NCBI RefSeq assembly: GCF_028292965.1
Contig: NZ_JAQGLG010000117.1
Coordinates: forward strand, 1 to 60,405
Length of the DNA: 60,405 bases
Direction of reading: 5' to 3'
Source of the DNA: Sphingomonas bacterium
GTDB taxonomy: Bacteria; Pseudomonadota; Alphaproteobacteria; Sphingomonadales; Sphingomonadaceae
A program made the position numbers and the translations under genes. Position 1 is the first letter of the stretch; each line of letters opens with the position of its first letter. Below, piece after piece: positions 26,101-36,226 of this stretch. A model generated the notes under the pieces. The model worked only from the letters and a program-made list of their open reading frames with translations, was not told the DNA's origin and searched no databases.

Positions 26101-26282
26101 AGGCGCGCAGCCAGCTCGACGCCTCGGCCTCGCTCAACATCACCAAGCGCATCTCGCTTTCGGTCGATGCGTTCAACCTGACCGACTCGACCCGCTCGGA
26201 ATATGAAACCGATCCCATGCTGCCGCGCCGCATCGACTATGACGGGCGCACCTATCAGGCCACGTTGCGCGTGACCTTCTGA
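23160..26282 (+). CDS. Large TonB-dependent receptor (glycan type)
   Basis: A 1040-residue receptor of the Xanthomonas/Caulobacter sugar-receptor type. Signal peptide ending AGPAWAQ, TonB-box-like SDVVVTGFR, plug with LNVGEAIQRLPGVQINREA, VSLRGLPG and ITVIKSPDASDLAGGLSGNIDL, and a long barrel ending VTF. Start 23160 gives GGGGAGAG an 8-nt spacing; ATG 23154 is too close to it. It imports oligosaccharides too large for porins. It opens the polysaccharide locus and has its own strong terminator, so it forms a single-gene transcript controlled by the operators upstream. Confidence 0.9.
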   Translation: MNKVTLRAGVAVCALLVAGPAWAQDTSPPATNAPPTPGNQLPQDETPAPTSDVVVTGFRQSYADALRNKRDTIQISDSISSDGLGRFPDLNVGEAIQRLPGVQINREADSRNATVSLRGLPGTFARTTLNGVGFADPILSSATNTASTPLGAFNSDVFSSITVIKSPDASDLAGGLSGNIDLRIAPALARKKGGFLKLSYEYDALGGLWSPQFAGGYNWHVSDNFAVFGIVSYKEEKFRRDSISVNTWASKLGSIQVGNQKIPGQNPVYDALAAQYPGGVYYPSQIRQFVRFNKGHLLTGAGGFEWEASNEIKVGVTGFYTERNLSQGTNQLQYVDTSAGNGTNTALVAASAVAHFTSLGTPYVVNTSTGPRAYINSFSAENLQTYDSIRSEPAKQKTWAITPSAEFKNDEWRVSLQGTISRAEVLANQIELDIIENPYRNLGTAGLNGITASVNTGGTDLSNYNILLNTPNTSHIPVGGYTLPSAANQATQAGAPMPGAPTVQGDRFGVTGSNGNGINQLDAAQFEIERSFTGSFLSGIEVGMRYEHNKYTSTGSRNTSLGALTGNITPAMSAVNPYIGDFFGGTAPGYDQAWRTLNVGQILAAITPVNTDPRNTVTNPNGLPGQFVIAPNSGVFLTPYGLVNNYWDPNYWNNNFTTQNNILSAYGMVKFSGDVLGIHIRGNAGLRYEHTNNTIVALDCRGCASAQSVIVGPLNHFVTTKTYENKYGYLLPSFLIAADLTDKLLLRGAYYKTYVRPQPRDNVPITSVVVPEALTPPVDPVYTVTIGATNLKPYTADSFDVSLEWYNRPGGLFAIAIYQKNVKGYIGQITDPNQTCPSNGLINGIDYGLGTLSVVGPDCISSNQFIGAGAALKNARVLISGIANLQPIRVRGVEIAVQQNFDFLPGFLKNFGGAANYTYTSISGHDASGNPITLPSVSKDNVNIIGYYESKLFGFRLVYNWRGKYDLAAGNSFVGDARSVKARSQLDASASLNITKRISLSVDAFNLTDSTRSEYETDPMLPRRIDYDGRTYQATLRVTF

Positions 26283-26302
26283 CAAGACCGACCCTCCAAC
26301 TT

Positions 26303-26341
26303 GGGGCGCCGTTGCCGAGGCGGCGGCGCCCCATTTTTTTT
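26303..26341 (+). terminator. Rho-independent terminator after the TBDR
   Basis: GGGGCGCCG (26303-26311) pairs with CGGCGCCCC (26324-26332), giving a 9-bp GC stem, followed after one A by eight T residues (26334-26341). It ends the receptor transcript 20 bp after its stop codon and separates it from the LacI gene. Confidence 0.92.
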
Positions 26342-26370
26342 GAGTTACTCATGCTGGCCGAGGGATACTG

Positions 26371-27431
26371 GTGAAGGCGCGGGCCAAACTTACGATCAAC
26401 GATATCGCGCGGATGGCGGGCGTGTCGAAGAAGACCGTCAGCCGCGTCATCAACCGCTCACCCGAGCTCAACCCGGACACGCGCAAGCGCGTCGATGAGC
26501 TGATCGCCGCGCTTGGTTATGTCCCCAACCCGCAGGCGCGCGCGCTGGCCAGCGGGCACAATTTCCTCATCGGGCTGGTGCATGGCAACCCCAATGCGCA
26601 GACCGTGATGAACGTGCAGCACGGCATACTCGATGCGCTATGCGGTACCGAGTTCGAGATGGTGGTGCGCCCGATCCAGCGCGGATCGCCGGCCTTGCTG
26701 GGCGATCTGCGCGCCTTTATCGAGCGCCAGCGCCTGTTCGGCCTGGTGTTGATGCCGCCGCTCAGCGAGGACGAGGCGGTCGCGGCACTTTGCCGCGAGA
26801 CCGGCTGCCGCTACGCGCGGCTGGGTCCATCGGGGCCAGATGCGCCCGACGACATGGTCACCTCCAACGATCGCGCGGCGGTGCGCGAGGCAACCGGCTA
26901 TCTGATCTCGCTCGGCCACCGCGCCATCGCGCTGGTCGAAGGACCCGAGGACTTCCGTTCCGCGCGCGAGCGCCGCGCAGGGTTCGAACAAGCGCTGGTC
27001 GAAGCCGGCATCGCCTTGCCGCGATCGATGATGGCCGAAGGCGATTATCGCTTCGAGACCGGTCTGATCGCCGGCGAACGCCTGCTTGCGCTGACACAGC
27101 GGCCGACCGCGATCTTCTGCTGCAACGACGAGATGGCGGCAGGCGTGATCCATGCCGCCGGCCGGCTCGGGCTCGATGTACCCGGCGATCTTTCGGTGAT
27201 CGGTTTCGACGATACGCCGACCGCGGCACATATCTGGCCGCCGCTCACCACCGTGCGCTGGCCGATCGTGACCATGGCCCGCGCGGCGACGCTGAGGCTG
27301 ATCGCCGCGAACGATCGCGATGCCGACAGCGCCCTGCTGTTTCCCTCGACGCTGATCCACCGTGCTTCAGTGAGCGTGCCGGCGGTGCTAGCCGGTATGA
27401 AACCCCTGCTCGAACCGATCGACGAGGCGAG

Positions 27432-27435
<4 letters not shown>
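26371..27435 (+). CDS. LacI family transcriptional regulator
   Basis: A 354-residue protein. The N-terminal HTH (INDIARMAGVSKKTVSRVIN) and hinge helix (PNPQARALASG, with the minor-groove Leu) are canonical. A periplasmic-binding-protein-like sensor domain follows with FGLVLMPPLSED, LGHRAIALVEGP and SVIGFDDTPTA. GTG start at 26371. The stop overlaps the GH3 start by 4 bp (ATGA), so regulator and glucosidase are coupled. ACCGGT-centred sites at three promoters of this locus are its probable targets, with an oligosaccharide or sugar as effector. Confidence 0.9.
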
Positions 27436-29878
<2,443 letters not shown>

Positions 29879-29888
<10 letters not shown>

Positions 29889-30913
29889 TCCTGTTCGCGT
29901 CCGCCGCGCTGGTCACCGCATCCCCTGCGCCGGCCCATGCCCTGCTCGGCCCCGACTTCGCGGCCGGCCACGTGCATGATGCTGCAGCCAAGGCGATCAT
30001 CGCCCGCGCCCGCGCTGCCCTGTCGCGGCCGCCCGGCGCGATCCCGCAGCTGCACACCGAGGGGACGCTGCCGGGCAAGGGCATCCGCGAGATCAGCATC
30101 GCCGCCAAGCGCGACCAGCCGATCGTGCTCGACCTGGCGATGGCCTGGCGGCTGAGCGGCGATCGCGCCTTTCTCGACCAGACTGCGCGCTATCTCGATG
30201 CCTGGGCGCGCATCTATCACATGTCGTTCAACCCGATCGACGAGACCGGCTTCGACACGATGATCATGGCCACCGACCTCGTCGGGGCTGATCTGCCGGC
30301 GGACATCCGCAGCCGGGTCGACGCCTTCTGGCGCGCCATGGCGGTGGGGTATCTCGATGCGATGGACGCCCATCCGACACATGGCGTGACCAACTGGCAG
30401 AGCCACCGCGTCAAGCTCGCCACCATGGCCGCCTTCTGCACCGGCGACCGTGCGCTGATCGACCGTGCCCGTGCCGCCTATCGCGCGCAGATCGCCGCCA
30501 ACCTCCATGCCGACGGCTCGACCTATGATTTCGAGGAACGCGACGCGCTCCATTATGTCACCTACGATCTCGAACCGCTGCTGATGGCCGCGCTCGCCGC
30601 CAAGGCGCATGGCGAGGACTGGTACAGCTGGAGCGCGCCCGGCGGGGCGAGCCTGCCGCGCTCGGTCGCCTGGCTGGCCGAGTTTGCGCGCGGCACCCGC
30701 ACCCATATCGAGTTTGCCCATTCCAAGATTCAATTCGACCGCGACCGCGCCGGCGCGGGTCAGGGCGAATATGCCCCGCACCAATGGACGCCCGACAGCG
30801 CGCTGCTCACCTTCCAGTTGGCGAGCCGGTTCGACCCAAATTATGCCGAGCTCGCGCGCACCCTCGCCGCGGCCAATCCGCGCGAGAAGCCGGGCTGGAT
30901 GGCACTGTTCTGA
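29879..30913 (+). CDS. Alginate-lyase-superfamily polysaccharide lyase (PF05426-like)
   Basis: A 344-residue protein with a signal peptide (about residues 1-21) and an all-helical (alpha/alpha)-barrel look. The block NWQSHRVKLATMAAF (172-186) corresponds to the Asn/His catalytic strip of alginate-lyase-superfamily enzymes, and FDFEERDALHYV-like Tyr/His residues lie at about 217-230. It would beta-eliminate a uronate-containing chain in the periplasm. Overlap with the GH3 gene is 10 bp. PL5 proteins carry NNHxYW here; this divergent NWQSH form means the exact PL family and substrate are unsure. Confidence 0.75.
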
Positions 30914-30916
30914 CGC

Positions 30917-31861
30917 TCAGTGGCGCGGCTCGAAGTCGGGTTTCTGCGCGGCGACATAGGCCTGCCACGCACTCTTGCTGTGGAAGTCGAGCCCCTTGCT
31001 CCACGCAGCCCCCTCATAATAGACGAACGGCTTGCCCGGGGTCACCTTCACCAGCACGAGGTAATTGTCGAAATCCTCATGGAATCCGACGATCGATGCC
31101 GGGTCGACCATCACCGCGACGCCCATCGCGCCCTTGACCGGATCTTCCGGCCCCCACCACACCATCCGCCCACTCGCCTTGTCGGTAGTCAGCGTGCCGA
31201 GCGAGGTCAGCGAGGTCGGGTGTTTGTTGATACCGATGCCGACGATCAGAGCGCCCGGCTTGTTCGACGACATGGTCGAGACCATCCGGGTGAAGTTGGT
31301 GCCGAGCGGCAAGGCGAACTGCCGCGTCTCGCTAACGGTGCGCCCGACATCGACCGGCCAGGGCGCATATTTGACCTCGAACTTCGCGACATCGGGGCCG
31401 TTCTGCAGGATGCGGTAACTGACATAATTCCGCGACACCCACAGCTTGTTGTCCTGCCAGATGCCCAAGCCCCCACCGCCACGCGTCGTGCCGACATCGT
31501 AGAAGTCGAGCCCCTCGCCATGATAGTCATGCTGCTCGCCGGTGTGCAGCTGGCGCTCCATGAACGGCCAGCGGACATTCTTGCCCCAGGCGTCGATGCC
31601 CGAGGACGAGGGCGGCTGCTCCACCTCCAGCGCATGACCGTAGATGCGGTGGGCGATGCGGTCATTCTCCCACAACAGGTCGTCGTGGCGATAGGGCGCG
31701 AAGGCCACTATCGCCCGCGGCTGGCGCGCATCGCCGGTCGGCGGCGTTACCGGATTGACGATCGGCGGCATCACCGGGGCTGCCTGTTCCTGCGCAGCCG
31801 CCATGCCGGCAACGAACAGACCAGCGATGATCAGCCCGGTGCGGCGCGCGAATTTTGTCAC
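30917..31861 (-). CDS. DUF4861 family secreted protein
   Basis: About 314 residues with a signal peptide (RRTGLIIAGLFVAGMAAAQE). The conserved blocks HDDLLWENDRIAHRIYG, GKNVRWPF, HGEGLDFYDVG and VSRNYVSYRIL are characteristic of DUF4861, a beta-rich family found in uronate polysaccharide loci. Known members have been linked to removal of sugars from pectin- or glucuronate-type chains, but I cannot assign a reaction. GTG 31861 has AAGGGG upstream; GTG 31885 is an alternative. It is the third gene after TBDR2 and the PL38-like gene and ends 3 bp from the convergent lyase gene. Confidence 0.8.
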   Translation of the reverse strand: MTKFARRTGLIIAGLFVAGMAAAQEQAAPVMPPIVNPVTPPTGDARQPRAIVAFAPYRHDDLLWENDRIAHRIYGHALEVEQPPSSSGIDAWGKNVRWPFMERQLHTGEQHDYHGEGLDFYDVGTTRGGGGLGIWQDNKLWVSRNYVSYRILQNGPDVAKFEVKYAPWPVDVGRTVSETRQFALPLGTNFTRMVSTMSSNKPGALIVGIGINKHPTSLTSLGTLTTDKASGRMVWWGPEDPVKGAMGVAVMVDPASIVGFHEDFDNYLVLVKVTPGKPFVYYEGAAWSKGLDFHSKSAWQAYVAAQKPDFEPRH

Positions 31862-31900
31862 AGGTACGTACCCCTTATCGATCACCAGCTGAGGCTCACA

Positions 31901-33172
31901 TCAGCTGCCTTGCCCAGCACCGCGATATTGCAGCGCCAGCGGGTAGGCCAGTGCGCCATGCGGATAGCGGCCCGGCCCCCAGGCCCAATCGGCGCGGGTC
32001 AGCAGTTCGTCCAGTTCCGCCGCCGGCCATTGCAGTTCCTGATGCGTCCAGTCGGCCTGCCGCCCGCGATAGGCGGCGAGGAAGTCGGTCGATTTGCGCA
32101 GGCTGCCGCCTTTGGGATCGCTATAGTTCCACAGGTCGTAACCGAGGCACGAGGCGATCTCGGCCACGTCATAAGCGGGCATCAGCGCGAAGATGGAATA
32201 ATGGAAGCTGCGCGTCCGGGTCAGCTCGGCCGGCAGCGATCCCGACGGATCGAACTCGGGCGCGATGCGGCGCGTGGGGAAGTCGAGCACGATCTTGCGC
32301 GCGATCTCCGGGCGTCGCGCGAACAGGGCATAGGTGCTGATCTGGCTGTCGAACCAGATGCCATGATTGTTCTTCGCCGCGGCCTCTTCGCGCCCGGTCG
32401 GGCTCTTCAGCATCCAGTCGATATAACGGCTGAACCAGCCCTCCAGCCCGGCCTGTTCGGCGGGGCCAAATTGCCCCGCCGGGCCGATCAAGCCGACCGC
32501 GTCGATCACCGCCTCGAAGCCGCTGGTGTCGAGCACGCCTTCCGCGCGCCCGTCCTCGCGCCCCGGCACGGCCTGGGCGAATTTGGCATTGGGGTTCATC
32601 GCGGTCGCCGGATCGAGGAACCAGGTCCTGATCACCTCAGCCGCCTTTTTCGCGTAGCGCACGTCATCGCTGTAGTAATAAGCCAGGGCCAGCGTCTGGG
32701 CGTCGCTGCCCATCCGGCCAATCGCGGTGCGGTCATAGGAGCGCGTGTCGCGCTTCGGGTTTATCTCGCCGTCACGCCGGATGTAGGGGCCGGTCGGATT
32801 AGCAGGATCGGGCCACCAATAGGGCGCGATGCTGAGATAATCGTGACGATCGCCCGACAGCGGGATCGTCGTCTTGTCCATCACCGATCCGGACTTGCGC
32901 GCCAGCGCGGCATCGGCGCGCGCGATCAGCATGGCATAGGCCGCCTTGACCGCGGGATCGCTGTCGCGCGCCGCCTTGATCGCGCTGAGCTGGGCTGGTT
33001 TGAGGAAGAAGGTCCTGCGCCCGCCGAACGCGCGGGCATAACCATCGACGCCCTGGCAGGCATGGTCCGGCGCAAGCCGGGTGAGAGCCGGCTTGTCACC
33101 TGCCATCGCGACGCTCCCCGCTCCCAGCAGCGGGGCGATGAGGAGCGCGGCAACGAAGCGGCGGAGGAACAT
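31901..33172 (-). CDS. Alginate-lyase-superfamily lyase, PL38-like
   Basis: A 423-residue exported protein (signal peptide about 1-25). The block DYLSIAPYWWPDP (about 111-123) and KNNHGIWFDSQ (267-277) are strongly conserved in the PF05426 superfamily; the Asn, His and Tyr residues form the beta-elimination site. The pattern matches the PL38-like branch, whose members cut glucuronan or alginate. ATG 33172 is favoured by GAAGG 8 nt upstream; a GTG 9 bp earlier is open. It lies 11 bp downstream of TBDR2 in the operon TBDR2, lyase, DUF4861. Confidence 0.82.
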   Translation of the reverse strand: MFLRRFVAALLIAPLLGAGSVAMAGDKPALTRLAPDHACQGVDGYARAFGGRRTFFLKPAQLSAIKAARDSDPAVKAAYAMLIARADAALARKSGSVMDKTTIPLSGDRHDYLSIAPYWWPDPANPTGPYIRRDGEINPKRDTRSYDRTAIGRMGSDAQTLALAYYYSDDVRYAKKAAEVIRTWFLDPATAMNPNAKFAQAVPGREDGRAEGVLDTSGFEAVIDAVGLIGPAGQFGPAEQAGLEGWFSRYIDWMLKSPTGREEAAAKNNHGIWFDSQISTYALFARRPEIARKIVLDFPTRRIAPEFDPSGSLPAELTRTRSFHYSIFALMPAYDVAEIASCLGYDLWNYSDPKGGSLRKSTDFLAAYRGRQADWTHQELQWPAAELDELLTRADWAWGPGRYPHGALAYPLALQYRGAGQGS

Positions 33173-33183
33173 TGCTTTCACCT

Positions 33184-36138
33184 TCAGAGCCGCACGCGGA
33201 TGCCGGCATAATAGACCGGGCCGCTTTCGCTCACTTCGCCGATGCTGTCATAACCGCCCTTGTAGAACACGTCCTTGGTGTTGGTGACGTTCTGCGCCTG
33301 CAGCTTCAACTGGATATGCCGATTGATATCATATTGCGCCGACAGGTTAAGGTAACCGGCATTCTGCACCGAGCGATTGGTGCTGCTGTTGGGTTTGTAA
33401 TAATGTGAGCGGTAGCGGTAGGACGCGCGGAGCGAGAAGCCGTATTTCTCCCAATAGACCGTCCCGCTCGCTACATTGCGCGAATAGCCGTTGAGGTTTT
33501 CGGGGTCGAGATAGGGCGCCAGCGCCGACGGATCGGGCGACTGGAAATTGGCGAAGGCCAGGCTGTAGGAGCCCGACACGCCGAACCCGTCGAGCGGCGC
33601 GGGCAGATAGCTGAAAGCATGGCTGCCGGTCAGCTCGATGCCATAGACATGGCGCATGTCCGGATCGTTCGCCGGAACCACCGGGTTGATCGTATATGTC
33701 TGCGTCGTTGGCGCGCCACCATCGACCACCGTCGTCGCGGAGATCTGCTCGGGGAGCAGCGTCGTCGCGCTGATCACCGCACCGCGCAGCCATTTATAAT
33801 AGACCGCGACCGACAGCAGCGAGTCCTTCGACAAATAAAACTCCATCGAGGCATCGGCATTCCAGCCGCGTATCGGCTTGAGCTGCGGATTGCCCGACGT
33901 CGCGTTGAACACGATGTTGTTGATCCCGCTGCCCGCCGATGGGTTGAGGAACAGGCCCGCGCCGAAGCTCTCGATCGGCGCGCGCGACATCGAACGGTAC
34001 AAAGCAAGGCGCAGCTTGGCCCTGGGCGACAGGTCGAAGGCGATGTTCGCGCTCGGCAGCAGATAGCGATAGTGCCCGGTCAGCGTCGTGGTGGAGATCG
34101 TCCCGGCCGGGTCCGCCGCCACGGTATAGTTGTTCGCGCCGGTGTCGATGGTGATCCTGATCGGGGTACGATAACCGATCGAGGTGATGTCGGTGCTGAC
34201 ATAACGCACGCCGAAATTGCCGCTCACCGGCACGCTGCCGAGATCGCCCCTGAAGTTCGCCATGGCATAGGCCGCGGTGATGCGCTCGCGAATGTCGAGG
34301 TCGCTCGGATCGCGTCCGTCGGCGGGATAAGGCAGCGCGGAGTCGCTGCCGGTGAAGGTACGGAACAGGCAGTCATTGTCGAACGTCGCCCAGTTGGCGA
34401 CGTTGCTGCCGGTGGTGCTGAAATAGCTGCTCGACGGAAAGGCCGAGCGGCAATTGGCGTTGGCGTTGTTGATCAGCGTCGTCGGCGACACGCCGTTGAT
34501 CGCGACCAGCGTGTTGAGGTCGTTGTTGCGGTTGTTGTCGTTGGTGCGGTGATGGTCCGAATAGCGCCCGCCGATCTTGATCGCGGTGATGAAGCCATCG
34601 TCGAACTTGTACTCGCCGTCGAGCCGCCCGGCCCAGATCCGGTCCCACCGGTCGGTGACGAAGCGGTTGCGGGCATAGACCGAGGTCGCGGTGTTGGCAT
34701 CGAAATTGGCCGGGTTGGTGATGTCGAAATTGTTGAACGTCACCGACGGAACGACGTCGTCGCCATAATCGAGCGTATAGCCGACGCGTGTGGTCGAGCG
34801 CATGCGCGTCGCCTTCTGCGTTTCGGTCCGGTGCGAGCCGGAATAGGAGCCGTCGCCGCTGATCGACAGATGGTCGTTGTGCCAGGCGGCGCTCAACCCG
34901 CCTCCGAGATAAGTCTCGTCGCGCTCGCGCAGCTCCAGCTGGTTCTCGAGGTTGGAATTGCCCGAATATTTGATCAGCGCGCCCGGCGAGAAGCCATTGG
35001 AGCCGGTCCCGATCAGGATGGGCGTGATGCCGCGCGAGGCTTCGGCAATGGCGAAGCTGTTGCGGTCTTCGGTCGAGTTCCGGCGCGAATATTGCCCGTC
35101 AAAGGCGATATCGAGGTTCGGCGAGGGCTGCCATTCGAGCGTGCCGATGACCGCATTGCGCACCTCATGCGTCTTGCTCTGCCGCCAGGTACGCGACTGG
35201 GTGGCGAAATAGGTCTGGCCGACGCTCTCGCCGATGCCGGTACGCGGCGCCGTCGCCTGGGCGCAGGTCTGGTTCGCCCCCGCCGCATTGAGCTGCGCCG
35301 TGGTGCCCGTCACCAGCGTACCGTTACTGGCCGAGGTGTTGCACGGTACGAAGACCGAGTTGCCGGTGTAATAATCCTCCGGCGCGCTGGTGTCCTGGCG
35401 CTGCAACCCCAGACTGAGGCCGATATCGCCGATACCGGTGTGGAACTGGTCGACATAGGTGATATTGGCACGGTAGCCCCGGCCGGTACGGCCGGCGATC
35501 GCGTCGTCCTTGGGTGAATAATCGCCGCGAATCTCGGCCTGGAGGCGGCGCTTGCCGAATTCGAGCGGCTTGAGCGAGCGCAGCTCGATGACACCGGCGA
35601 TGCCGCCTTCGAGGAAATCGGCCTGCTGGGTCTTGTAGACGATGACGCCATTGACCAGCTCGGAAGGGAATTGCTGGAACGCGACCGATCGATCGGCGCC
35701 CGCGCTCGATACCTCGCGACCGTTGAACGTCGCGAAGCTGAGCGTCGGACCGAGACCGCGCACCGACAGCTCGTTGGCATTGCCCTTGAAGCGATCGGCG
35801 CTGACGCCGGTGATGCGCTCCAGCGTATCACCGACCGAATTGTCGGGCTGCGCGCCGATCTCGTCGTTGACGATGCCGTCGAGGATCACGTCGGCGTCGC
35901 GCTTGACCTGGATCGAACTGCGCTGCGTGGCGCGCGCGCCGGTGACGACGATGTCCTGCGGCGCGTCTTCGGGCGCGGCGGCGGGTTGCGCCGGATCGGC
36001 CTGCGCGGCCGGATCGGCCACGGCGACGGGCGCAGGTTGAGCAGCGAAGAGCGGCGTTGCGCCCATGCCTGCCGCCGAAGCCAACAGGGCTGCCCGCAAA
36101 AGATACCGTCGCCGATCGACCACGCCGCTCATGTTCAT
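33184..36138 (-). CDS. Large TonB-dependent receptor 2 (glycan type)
   Basis: A 984-residue receptor: signal peptide (LLRAALLASAAGMGATPLFA), Pro/Ala-rich N-terminal stretch, TonB-box-like QDIVVTGAR, plug with NSVGDTLERITGVSADR, LSVRGLG and VNGVIVYKTQQADFLEGGIAG, and a barrel ending VRL. The TIGR01782-like plug points to oligosaccharide import. It is first gene of the operon with two lyase-locus genes. The promoter (TTGACA, complement of 36221-36226, and TAGGCC, complement of 36198-36203, 17-bp spacing) is flanked by both a GntR-like and a LacI-like site. Confidence 0.9.
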   Translation of the reverse strand: MNMSGVVDRRRYLLRAALLASAAGMGATPLFAAQPAPVAVADPAAQADPAQPAAAPEDAPQDIVVTGARATQRSSIQVKRDADVILDGIVNDEIGAQPDNSVGDTLERITGVSADRFKGNANELSVRGLGPTLSFATFNGREVSSAGADRSVAFQQFPSELVNGVIVYKTQQADFLEGGIAGVIELRSLKPLEFGKRRLQAEIRGDYSPKDDAIAGRTGRGYRANITYVDQFHTGIGDIGLSLGLQRQDTSAPEDYYTGNSVFVPCNTSASNGTLVTGTTAQLNAAGANQTCAQATAPRTGIGESVGQTYFATQSRTWRQSKTHEVRNAVIGTLEWQPSPNLDIAFDGQYSRRNSTEDRNSFAIAEASRGITPILIGTGSNGFSPGALIKYSGNSNLENQLELRERDETYLGGGLSAAWHNDHLSISGDGSYSGSHRTETQKATRMRSTTRVGYTLDYGDDVVPSVTFNNFDITNPANFDANTATSVYARNRFVTDRWDRIWAGRLDGEYKFDDGFITAIKIGGRYSDHHRTNDNNRNNDLNTLVAINGVSPTTLINNANANCRSAFPSSSYFSTTGSNVANWATFDNDCLFRTFTGSDSALPYPADGRDPSDLDIRERITAAYAMANFRGDLGSVPVSGNFGVRYVSTDITSIGYRTPIRITIDTGANNYTVAADPAGTISTTTLTGHYRYLLPSANIAFDLSPRAKLRLALYRSMSRAPIESFGAGLFLNPSAGSGINNIVFNATSGNPQLKPIRGWNADASMEFYLSKDSLLSVAVYYKWLRGAVISATTLLPEQISATTVVDGGAPTTQTYTINPVVPANDPDMRHVYGIELTGSHAFSYLPAPLDGFGVSGSYSLAFANFQSPDPSALAPYLDPENLNGYSRNVASGTVYWEKYGFSLRASYRYRSHYYKPNSSTNRSVQNAGYLNLSAQYDINRHIQLKLQAQNVTNTKDVFYKGGYDSIGEVSESGPVYYAGIRVRL

Positions 36139-36178
36139 CTCTCCCCTAAGCCGCGACTCCGCGGCCCTTTTTCCCAGT

Positions 36179-36192
36179 TGCTACCGGTGTCA
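36179..36192. promoter_or_regulatory. LacI-type operator 2
   Basis: TGCTACCGGTGTCA (TGACACCGGTAGCA on the gene strand), 5 bp downstream of the proposed -10 of TBDR2. It has the same position relative to the promoter as the copy at 23094-23107, so a repressor bound here would block initiation. Confidence 0.68.
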
Positions 36193-36197
36193 TCGCA

Positions 36198-36226
36198 GGC
36201 CTAGCGAGCCGCTTTCAGGCTGTCAA
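36198..36226 (-). promoter_or_regulatory. Probable sigma-70 promoter of TBDR2
   Basis: On the minus strand, TTGACA (36226-36221) and TAGGCC (36203-36198) are 17 bp apart, about 60 bp upstream of the start codon. The -35 is a consensus match and the -10 is weak, so an activator or derepression is plausible. The -35 lies at the very 3' end of the upstream 626-residue gene. Confidence 0.5.

Noticed and set aside
26640..27431. N-terminal extension of the GH3 frame across the LacI gene
   Set aside because: The frame is open upstream, but the product is Arg-rich; the true GH3 start is the ATG at 27432 with a signal peptide and 4-bp overlap.
30920..33211. 763-codon open frame on the plus strand
   Set aside because: Runs antisense through the DUF4861 and PL38-like genes, which have signal peptides and family motifs; the frame itself shows none.
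33619..35517. 632-codon open frame on the plus strand
   Set aside because: Antisense to TBDR2, repetitive Arg/Ala/Gly/Val composition; not a gene.
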